From positions 1 through 5,683 of the forward strand of contig CAZGKA010000110.1 of NCBI GenBank assembly GCA_964525965.1: a stretch of 5,683 nucleotides of DNA, read 5' to 3'. The DNA is from Methanodesulfokora sp964525965. Lineage in GTDB: Archaea; Korarchaeota; Korarchaeia; Korarchaeales; Korarchaeaceae. The notes below the pieces were generated by a model, which did not search any database, was not told the origin of the DNA, and saw nothing but the letters and a program-made list of their open reading frames with translations. Shown here piece after piece: positions 1 through 4,990 of this stretch. Made by a program: the position numbers and the translations under genes. Position 1 is the stretch's first letter. Each line of letters starts with the position of its first letter.

Positions 1-86
1 TCTGAGATGGGCGTTGCCGCTGTGGAAACTGCTGGAAGCAGTAGTACAAGAACTAGGAAGAGAAATAACGGGATTCCTCCCTTCAT
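1..86 (-). CDS. Secreted or membrane protein, N-terminal fragment with signal peptide (cut by left edge)
   Basis: Only the first 28 codons are present, so the function cannot be named. The translation starts MKGGIPLFLFLVLVLLLP and continues AVSTAATPIS: one Lys, then an unbroken hydrophobic core (about residues 5-18), then small residues (S21-T-A-A24) that fit signal peptidase cleavage. The product is therefore exported or anchored at the membrane. The start at base 86 is favoured because a very good ribosome binding site, GGAGGGTGA on the minus strand (bases 94-102), lies 7 bases upstream. An in-frame ATG at 102-104 would add six residues (MEGEFS) but has no binding site and would bury this one. 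The gene is divergent from reverse gyrase. An uncleaved N-terminal anchor is the main alternative to a true signal peptide. The gene is real with fair confidence; its identity is unknown. Confidence 0.72.
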   Translation of the reverse strand, partial: MKGGIPLFLFLVLVLLLPAVSTAATPIS

Positions 87-93
87 AGAAAAT

Positions 94-102
94 TCACCCT
101 CC
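94..102 (-). promoter_or_regulatory. Ribosome binding site of the minus-strand secreted protein
   Basis: On the minus strand the bases read GGAGGGTGA, close to the full archaeal Shine-Dalgarno sequence GGAGGTGA. The spacing to the ATG at 86-84 is 7 bases. This site decides between the two in-frame ATGs (86 and 104) in favour of 86. Confidence 0.7.
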
Positions 103-152
103 ATGAAGCTGAATCTTTTGGATACTAGATGGATCGAAGATCTAAGAACTGA

Positions 153-164
153 TATTTTAAAAAA
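153..164 (-). promoter_or_regulatory. TATA-like element of the divergent region
   Basis: Read on the minus strand this is TTTTTTAAAATA. With the usual archaeal spacing of about 26 bases from TATA centre to transcription start, transcription would begin near base 132. That gives a leader of about 46 bases that keeps the ribosome binding site at 94-102. The element is nearly symmetric and could also work on the plus strand, with a start near 184. It is inferred from base composition and spacing only. Confidence 0.4.
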
Positions 165-200
165 CCTTCTCCCCGTCCCCTAGGGCCAGAGATCGCTAAC

Positions 201-220
201 AGAGACCTACGCGGTCTTTT
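201..220 (+). terminator. Hairpin followed by T residues in the divergent spacer
   Basis: AGAGACC (201-207) pairs with GGTCTTT (213-219) around the 5-base loop TACGC, with one G-T pair, and the hairpin runs into TTTT (217-220). This looks like an intrinsic terminator on the plus strand, yet no gene is visible to end there. It could stop a short or stray transcript, or serve as an operator or leader structure for reverse gyrase. The role is uncertain. Confidence 0.35.
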
Positions 221-226
221 CAGGTT

Positions 227-234
227 AAGATCTT
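227..234. repeat. 8-bp palindrome upstream of reverse gyrase
   Basis: AAGATCTT is a perfect palindrome, flanked by GTT on the left and GAAC on the right, which extends the symmetry if one base is bulged. It sits just upstream of the TATA-like stretch at 239-248, where a dimeric regulator could bind. Eight-base palindromes also arise by chance, so this is only a candidate operator. Confidence 0.2.
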
Positions 235-238
235 GAAC

Positions 239-248
239 TTTAGAAATA
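239..248 (+). promoter_or_regulatory. Candidate TATA element for reverse gyrase
   Basis: TTTAGAAATA resembles an archaeal TATA box. With normal spacing it would start transcription near base 270 and give a leader of about 70 bases containing the GAGGAG site at 287-292. A second AT-rich stretch at 279-286 (ATAATTAA) could place the start near 309 and give a short leader. The sequence alone cannot choose between them. Confidence 0.3.
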
Positions 249-295
249 AACTCTGAAGTCTCCTGTGAACAAGAGTCATAATTAAAGAGGAGCAG

Positions 296-373
296 ATGAA
301 TTTACATACAACAGAAGACCCTCATGGAAGGGAGAGAAATGATACCTGCGGAGTTCAGAGAACTCTGCCCTGA
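296..373 (+). other. Possible upstream reading frame (25 codons) overlapping the reverse gyrase start
   Basis: An ATG at 296 is preceded by GAGGAG (287-292, spacing 3 bases) and opens 25 codons (MNLHTTEDPHGRERND onward) ending with TGA at 371-373. It lies in a different frame from reverse gyrase and overlaps its start. The peptide resembles nothing I know and does not look like a reverse gyrase N terminus, so a simple frameshift of the gyrase start is unlikely. It may be a translational control element or chance. Confidence 0.2.
330..334 (+). promoter_or_regulatory. Ribosome binding site favouring the reverse gyrase start at 339
   Basis: GGGAG lies 4 bases upstream of ATG 339. The in-frame ATG at 324 is preceded by CAACAGAAGACCCTC, which contains no comparable site. 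This supports the shorter form. Confidence 0.45.
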
Positions 374-3300
374 ATCGAAGGAGACCTTGAGAACCTATGA
401 GGAGTCATGTGCAGGGCTCAAAGAGACGGATCTCTTCAGGTCAATGAAAAAATCTGAGGAGTTCTTCAGATTCTTCAAGACATGCCTAGGATCAGATCCT
501 TGGGAGATACAGAGAGTTTGGGCGAGAAGGATATTAATGGGAACTAGCTTCGCCGCCGTAGCTCCGACTGGAATAGGAAAGACTGTGCTAGGTCTCACCC
601 TCTCACTATTCCTGCACAAGGAGGGGAAGAAGTCCTACCTTCTGGTCCCCACCGTGATGCTTGTCGAGCAGTCCAAGGAGCTTCTCGAGAGGTACGCTGA
701 GAGAGCAGGACTTCAGCCGAGGATAATAGCTTACAGATCCAGCATGAGGAAAGTTCTGACGGAGAGGATAAAGGAGGGGGACTTCGACATATTGGTCACA
801 ACGAACCAGTTTCTGGCGAGGAACTTCAGCCTTCTGGAGGATAAAAGGTTCGACTTCATCTTCGTTGACGATGTTGACGCCATGTTGAGGGCCTCCAAGA
901 ACCTAGATAGGGTGCTGAAGCTTCTAGGAGCTTACGACGATGAAAGGAGAGGTGTTCTGTTCATAGCGAGCGCCACAGGCAAGGCCGGAAGAAAGACCCG
1001 CCTCCTCAGGGAGGTGCTCGGTTTCGACGTGGGCGTAATAAGGAGGGGAAGCATAAGGAACGTCCTAGACGTTCTGGTGGAGGACAGAACTCCTAGAAGA
1101 GTTGTGGACCTCATCAGGACCATAGGACCGGGTGGCCTCCTCTTCCTGTACAAGATGGAGATCTTAGATGAGGTTCTGCCCGCCCTCGATGAGGCAGGTA
1201 TTAGATACAAGGTCTTGCGGGGTTCTGATCCGGAAGCTGTCGATTCCTTCAGAAGAGGTGAATATGACGTTCTGATCGGGGCTGCTAAGCCCTATGGAGT
1301 GCTCGTGAGGGGACTTGATCTCCCTGAGACCGTGAAGTACGCCATATTCTATGGGGCTCCGAGGTTCGAGATAGGTGTGGAGGACGTTGAAAACCTCTCC
1401 CCGGGGATGATATCCCTCATGCTCACCCTCTTCTCCTCCTCGCTCGGGAGAAAAGCCCTTATCCTGGCCAGAAAGATAAGAAGGAATCCCTCAGATGACG
1501 TTGTGGAGAGAGGACGGAGGATCGTCTCCGAGGTCCTCGAGAGGATAAGGTCGGGGGAGAGGTTCGAGGGCGTCCTAGTGACTGAGGAGCTCAAGGTCGT
1601 GATCCCGGACCTCACATCCTACATACAGGGCTCCGGAAGGACCTCCAGGTTGTTCAGGGGGCACTTGACCAAGGGGGCCTCGTTCCTCTTGGAGGAGAGG
1701 GAGCTGGCGCTTTACTTCCTCAAGAGGGCCAGCATATACGACATAGAGTTCACCCCCCTCGATCAGGTGGATCTGGAAAGCCTGAGGAGGGAGCTGGAGG
1801 AGGACAGGAGGAGGGTCTTAGAAAGGAGAGCCGAGGAAAGCGGTGAGCTCCTCAAGCACATCCTGTTCATAGTCGAGAGCCCGAACAAGGCCCGCACGAT
1901 CTCACGGTTCTTTGGCAAACCGTCCGTGAGGAACATAGGAGAGGCCATGGTCTACGAGACCTCCACGGGAACGGAGGTCCTCACGGTCGTGGCCACGTTG
2001 GGTCACCTGGTTGACCTGACGACTGAGGAGGGTTACCATGGGGTTCTGGTGGATGACAGGATAATTCCCGTGTACAGGACGATAAAACGGTGCAGAAAGT
2101 GCGGCTACCAGTTCGTGGACGGAGATAGGTGTCCCATCTGCGGCTCCGAGGACATAAGGGACTCGAAGAACACGGTGGAGGTGCTGGTCAAGCTGGCGGC
2201 CGAGTCCTCCAAGATCCTCATAGGGACGGATCCCGACACCGAGGGAGAGAAGATCGCCTGGGATGTTGCTCGGCTCATAGAGAAGGTCAACAGCAACATA
2301 TACAGAGCAGAGTTTCACGAGGTGACGAGAAGAGCGATCCTTCAGGCCATAAGAGAGCTCAAGGAGATAAACGAGAACAGGGTGAAGGCTCAGATAGTCA
2401 GGAGGATAGAGGACAGGTGGATAGGGTTCGAGCTGAGCAGAAAGGTCCAGGAGCACTTCGGGAGGAGGAACCTGTCAGCTGGAAGAGCTCAGACCCCCGT
2501 GCTGGGATGGATCGTGGAGAGAACAAAGGAGCACGGGAGGAAAGTTCCCAGATCAATAGTCAGGGGGGACGGCCTCTTCTTCAGCCTAGATACGAAGCTA
2601 GAGAAAGGGTCCAGGAAGGCCAGGGTGAGGATCCTGAAGGACGAGGTTGTGGAGGTCAACCCTCCGCCCCCCTTCACGACCAGCGAGCTTCTCAGAGAGG
2701 CGAACAGGATACTGAAGTTCTCCTCGGCCAGAACTATGCAGATAGCACAGGAGCTGTTCGAGAGCGGAGCGATCACCTATCATAGAACCGACAGCACCAG
2801 GGTGTCCGACGCGGGGCTGAGGATAGCTGAGCAGCTCTTGGAGAAGAATTTTGTGCCGAGGAAGTGGGGGGAGGGTGGCGCTCACGAGTGCATAAGGATA
2901 ACCAGGCCTCTCTCAGCCGAGGAGCTGGTGCAGCTCCTCAAAGAAGGGCTGTTCATCATAAGGCCGAAGCCCACCAAGGACCACATAAAGCTGTACAGCC
3001 TGATATACAGGAGGTTCCTCGCTTCCCAGTGCAGAAAGGCCAAGGTGAGGAAGGTCACATATGAGATAGAGATCGACGGGCTCAAATTGGTGGAAGAGAG
3101 GTTCGTCGAGGTCGTGGAGAGGGGATGGCTCGAGCACTATCCCTGGGGACTTCCCATCAGGAAGGCCCTGCCGGAGGGCGAGATGGACGTTGAGGTCAAG
3201 GTGAGGAAGATCCCCGCCGCACCTCTCTACACCCAGGGTGAGGTCATAGAGGAGATGAAGAGGAGGGGGATAGGAAGGCCCTCCACCTACGCAGTGCTCC

Positions 3301-3551
3301 TCGAGAAGCTGCTCATGAGGAGGTACGTGTTGGACATAAAGGGCAAGCTCGTCAGCACGAAGCTCGGTAAAGAAGTCTACAGCTTCCTGATGGAGAGGTA
3401 CAGCGATCTAGTTGGGGAGCACAGGACCAGGGAGCTTGAGGAGAAGATGCTTGATGTGGAGGAGGGCAGGAGGGACTACGAAGAGGTTCTCAGAGAGGTG
3501 TTACGGGAGATAAGGGAGAAGGTCAGCCATGCTGGTTCTGGGAATAGATGA
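339..3551 (+). CDS. rgy: Reverse gyrase (helicase-like domain fused to type IA topoisomerase)
   Basis: ATP-dependent enzyme that introduces positive supercoils into DNA. Residues count from ATG 339 (1070 aa; the Archaeoglobus enzyme has about 1054). The helicase part has a Q motif (Q58), Walker A APTGIGKT (75-82), DDVD (177-180), SATG (211-214) and QGSGRTSR (430-437). A latch insert lies at about 355-420. The Toprim fold begins near 510 with E513 (IVESP) and DPDTEGE (631-637). The second zinc finger is intact (C585, C588, C598, C601). The catalytic tyrosine is Y814 in ITYHRTDSTR, and GIGRPSTYA follows near 977. The first zinc finger is degenerate: only C10 and C24 remain. Start 339 is chosen because GGGAG (330-334) precedes it and MIP matches the Archaeoglobus N terminus as I recall it; ATG 324 would add MEGRE. 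The gene overlaps RNase HII by 23 bases. Identity is certain, the start less so. Confidence 0.96.
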   Translation: MIPAEFRELCPESKETLRTYEESCAGLKETDLFRSMKKSEEFFRFFKTCLGSDPWEIQRVWARRILMGTSFAAVAPTGIGKTVLGLTLSLFLHKEGKKSYLLVPTVMLVEQSKELLERYAERAGLQPRIIAYRSSMRKVLTERIKEGDFDILVTTNQFLARNFSLLEDKRFDFIFVDDVDAMLRASKNLDRVLKLLGAYDDERRGVLFIASATGKAGRKTRLLREVLGFDVGVIRRGSIRNVLDVLVEDRTPRRVVDLIRTIGPGGLLFLYKMEILDEVLPALDEAGIRYKVLRGSDPEAVDSFRRGEYDVLIGAAKPYGVLVRGLDLPETVKYAIFYGAPRFEIGVEDVENLSPGMISLMLTLFSSSLGRKALILARKIRRNPSDDVVERGRRIVSEVLERIRSGERFEGVLVTEELKVVIPDLTSYIQGSGRTSRLFRGHLTKGASFLLEERELALYFLKRASIYDIEFTPLDQVDLESLRRELEEDRRRVLERRAEESGELLKHILFIVESPNKARTISRFFGKPSVRNIGEAMVYETSTGTEVLTVVATLGHLVDLTTEEGYHGVLVDDRIIPVYRTIKRCRKCGYQFVDGDRCPICGSEDIRDSKNTVEVLVKLAAESSKILIGTDPDTEGEKIAWDVARLIEKVNSNIYRAEFHEVTRRAILQAIRELKEINENRVKAQIVRRIEDRWIGFELSRKVQEHFGRRNLSAGRAQTPVLGWIVERTKEHGRKVPRSIVRGDGLFFSLDTKLEKGSRKARVRILKDEVVEVNPPPPFTTSELLREANRILKFSSARTMQIAQELFESGAITYHRTDSTRVSDAGLRIAEQLLEKNFVPRKWGEGGAHECIRITRPLSAEELVQLLKEGLFIIRPKPTKDHIKLYSLIYRRFLASQCRKAKVRKVTYEIEIDGLKLVEERFVEVVERGWLEHYPWGLPIRKALPEGEMDVEVKVRKIPAAPLYTQGEVIEEMKRRGIGRPSTYAVLLEKLLMRRYVLDIKGKLVSTKLGKEVYSFLMERYSDLVGEHRTRELEEKMLDVEEGRRDYEEVLREVLREIREKVSHAGSGNR

Positions 3552-4176
3552 GGCTGGAAGAGGTCCTGTAATAGGGCCCATGATTCTATGTGGCCTCCTT
3601 GTCAGGAGTGAAGACCTGAACAAGCTTGTGGAGCTCGGAGTGAAGGACTCAAAGATGCTCAGCCCGGAGAGAAGGGTCGAGCTCGTCCCCTTCATAATAG
3701 AGGTGTCCGTCAGGCACAGACTCGCGGTCGTGGAGCCCGAGGAGATAGACAGGTATGTTCTTCACGGAAGGCTGAACTTTCTGGAGATGGAAAGGATGAT
3801 CGAGATAGTAGAGGACTTAAAGCCCGACGTCGTCTACGTGGACGCTCCGGGGAGGAACCCCAAGAAGTTCGGCGAGATCCTCCACAAGCAGACTGGAGTC
3901 AGGGTTGTGGCCGAGAACTTTGCCGACAGGAGGTATCCCGTGGTCGGAGCTGCCTCCATACTGGCCAAGGTGAAGAGGGACATGATCATAAAGAGATACC
4001 ACAGGATCTATGGGGACTTCGGATCTGGCTACGTTGGAGACCCCAAAACCATGTCCTTTCTGAGGGAATATCTCAGGAAGAATGGACGACTGCCACCCAT
4101 AGCTAGGAGGAGCTGGAGGACCTGCATTGATCTCATCGAGGAGGAGAGGAGGAAAACTCTTCTAGATTTCATGTAA
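3529..4176 (+). CDS. rnhB: Ribonuclease HII
   Basis: Endonuclease that cuts the RNA strand of RNA:DNA hybrids and incises DNA at embedded ribonucleotides, acting in repair and primer removal. The protein has 215 residues, typical of archaeal RNase HII. The N terminus carries GIDEAGRGPVIGP, giving catalytic D7 and E8 and the GRG motif (10/11/12) that reads the ribose 2'-OH. D105 (VDAP) and D133 (FADRRYP) complete the four acidic metal ligands. AASILAKV (141-148), GSGY (165-168) and RRSWRTC are also family signatures. The last eight residues, RKTLLDFM, resemble a PCNA-interacting (PIP) box, with Arg in place of Gln. The start lies inside the reverse gyrase gene; GGGAG (3514-3518) and AAGG (3519-3522) upstream can bind the ribosome, and the first residues fit the family. 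Translational coupling to the gyrase is likely. Confidence 0.96.
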   Translation: MLVLGIDEAGRGPVIGPMILCGLLVRSEDLNKLVELGVKDSKMLSPERRVELVPFIIEVSVRHRLAVVEPEEIDRYVLHGRLNFLEMERMIEIVEDLKPDVVYVDAPGRNPKKFGEILHKQTGVRVVAENFADRRYPVVGAASILAKVKRDMIIKRYHRIYGDFGSGYVGDPKTMSFLREYLRKNGRLPPIARRSWRTCIDLIEEERRKTLLDFM

Positions 4177-4191
4177 TATATTATTATGGCG

Positions 4192-4197
4192 TTTTTT
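4192..4197 (+). terminator. T-run after RNase HII
   Basis: Six T residues stand 16 bases after the RNase HII stop codon. Archaeal RNA polymerase often terminates at T-rich stretches without a strong hairpin. The next gene has its own TATA box, so ending the gyrase/RNase HII transcript here makes sense. Confidence 0.4.
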
Positions 4198-4204
4198 GAA
4201 AACA

Positions 4205-4221
4205 TCCGAGATGATGTCGGA
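4205..4221. repeat. Short inverted repeat upstream of the VIT-like gene
   Basis: TCCGA (4205-4209) and TCGGA (4217-4221) form a 5-bp inverted repeat around a 7-base spacer, ending 3 bases before the TATA box at 4225-4234. That is a position where a regulator could affect promoter use. It could also be a weak hairpin before the T-rich stretch. Short arms make it a weak candidate. Confidence 0.25.
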
Positions 4222-4224
4222 GAT

Positions 4225-4234
4225 AATTTTTAAA
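4225..4234 (+). promoter_or_regulatory. TATA box of the VIT-like gene
   Basis: AATTTTTAAA is centred about 30 bases before ATG 4260. With the usual spacing, transcription starts within a few bases of the ATG, so the mRNA is probably leaderless. This agrees with the absence of a Shine-Dalgarno site in the bases before the ATG (CAGTTTTTCTTGGA). Confidence 0.65.
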
Positions 4235-4259
4235 CCATTACACTCCAGTTTTTCTTGGA

Positions 4260-4841
4260 ATGGCGCAAGGCTTTCTCTCCACGCTTCGCGAATACATAAG
4301 ACTCACAGAGGCCGGTGAGATCCTCCGCAGATATCTTCTCATAAACTCGTTTGATGGAGCTATGGCGACGCTTGGTGTCATATCCGGGCTGAGGATGTCA
4401 GGAAGCGCTGACACATGGACCGTGCTGATCACGTGCATAAACTCCAGCATAGCGATGGGAATCTCCGGTTTTGCTGGGACTTTCCTCGTAGAGAAGGCAG
4501 AGAGGGAGAGGGAGCTTACGGATATGGAGAGGGAACTCTTCATGGACCTCGACGACAGCATTCTGGGCAAGGCCAGCAGGGCGGTCACAATACTCTCAGC
4601 CTTTGTTGACTCGCTCTCCCCGCTCATGTCTTCTCTGATAATACTGCTGCCGTACATAACAGCTCCCTTTTTAGGGCTCCCAATGGAATACTGCTTCCTA
4701 TCGTCCTTCGTCTTGGCCGTGGTGCTGCTCTTCGTCCTAGGATACTACCTAGGCAAGATCTCGAACAGAGGGAAGATCCTTCAGTACGCCCTGATAACAA
4801 CTTCTGCTGGGCTTCTGGTTGGTTTGATAAGCATCCTCTGA
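4260..4841 (+). CDS. VIT1/CCC1-like integral membrane protein (archaeal, probable five helices)
   Basis: The protein has 193 residues and about five predicted membrane helices: roughly 26-46, 52-76, 108-132, 144-165 and 174-193. LLINSFDGAMATLGVISGL in helix 1 and the NSSIAMGISGFAG stretch in helix 2 resemble the VIT1/CCC1 iron/manganese transporters, which keep an Asp in helix 1 and a Met in helix 2; here D32 and M66 are the likely equivalents. The segment between helices 2 and 3 (about 77-107) is acidic (E78, E81, E83, E85, E90, E92, D96, D98, D99) but much shorter than the metal-binding domain of plant VIT1. I recall an archaeal family of such short proteins with no proven function (TIGR00267-like). 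Metal transport is inferred, not shown. It probably forms its own transcript. Confidence 0.8.
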   Translation: MAQGFLSTLREYIRLTEAGEILRRYLLINSFDGAMATLGVISGLRMSGSADTWTVLITCINSSIAMGISGFAGTFLVEKAERERELTDMERELFMDLDDSILGKASRAVTILSAFVDSLSPLMSSLIILLPYITAPFLGLPMEYCFLSSFVLAVVLLFVLGYYLGKISNRGKILQYALITTSAGLLVGLISIL

Positions 4842-4885
4842 TCGGGGATGAGTGGATGAGGCTCCGTAATTTCGTTCTCTCCTCT

Positions 4886-4918
4886 GGCAGGGAGATCGGG
4901 AGTTCCATCTCCCGCGCC
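4886..4918 (+). other. Hairpin 1 of a structured spacer
   Basis: GGGAGAT (4890-4896) pairs perfectly with ATCTCCC (4907-4913) over a 10-base loop. Past a small internal loop (A4889 against G4914-C4915), GGC (4886-4888) pairs with GCC (4916-4918), giving 10 base pairs in all. It lies between the VIT-like stop and the DUF211 promoter. It may be a terminator or processing signal for the VIT-like transcript, or part of a small RNA. Confidence 0.4.
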
Positions 4919-4920
4919 AT

Positions 4921-4941
4921 GGGCCAGCTGGCTCGTGGCCC
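4921..4941 (+). other. Hairpin 2 of a structured spacer
   Basis: GGGCCA (4921-4926) pairs perfectly with TGGCCC (4936-4941) over a 9-base loop. It follows the first hairpin after two bases, so the two could stack. The region also contains the palindrome CCAGCTGG (4924-4931), an alternative fold. Ten bases later comes the DUF211 TATA box. Confidence 0.38.
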
Positions 4942-4951
4942 CAAGGTTGAG

Positions 4952-4959
4952 TTTATAAA
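4952..4959 (+). promoter_or_regulatory. TATA box of the DUF211 gene
   Basis: TTTATAAA is a strong archaeal TATA match. Its centre is about 35 bases before ATG 4991 and 26 before GTG 4982, so transcription should begin near 4982. A promoter at this place argues that the upstream part of the open frame (from ATG 4856) is not translated. Confidence 0.65.
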
Positions 4960-4968
4960 AGATCGATC

Positions 4969-4974
4969 GGAGGG
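4969..4974 (+). promoter_or_regulatory. Possible ribosome binding site for an alternative GTG start of DUF211
   Basis: GGAGGG stands 7 bases before the in-frame GTG 4982 and 16 bases before ATG 4991. If the transcript begins near 4982, as the TATA box predicts, this site is outside the mRNA and the match is fortuitous. If transcription starts further upstream, GTG 4982 becomes the better start. Confidence 0.3.
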
Positions 4975-4990
4975 ACCCCCTGTGGGTCGG

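Noticed and set aside
1..183. Plus-strand open frame of 60 codons ending at TAG 181-183
   Set aside because: It is antisense to the well-supported signal peptide gene, has no recognisable motif, and its composition (Ser/Thr/Arg-rich, then random) looks non-coding.
324..338. ATG 324 as the reverse gyrase start
   Set aside because: It has no ribosome binding site and adds MEGRE before the family-like MIP start. It is not excluded, only less likely than 339.
2129..2785. 218-codon plus-strand frame inside reverse gyrase
   Set aside because: It is a shifted-frame shadow of the conserved topoisomerase domain, rich in Gly, Arg and Gln with no domain signature.
4174..4183. TAATATATTA palindrome overlapping the RNase HII stop codon
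   Set aside because: It is AT-only and symmetric by composition. As a TATA box it would start transcription near 4205, with no suitable start codon in reach before the better promoter at 4225-4234.
4186..4233. Tiny frame of 15 codons between RNase HII and the VIT-like gene
   Set aside because: It has no ribosome site, overlaps the T-run and the TATA box, and shows no conserved feature.
4842..4950. tRNA or C/D-box small RNA in the structured spacer
   Set aside because: There is no T-loop TTCRA motif and no proper C (RTGATGA) and D (CTGA) box pair in the right order; only hairpins are visible.
4856..4990. 45-residue N-terminal extension of the DUF211 protein
   Set aside because: There is no family match, Arg codon use differs from the body of the gene, and it contains two hairpins and the gene's own TATA box.
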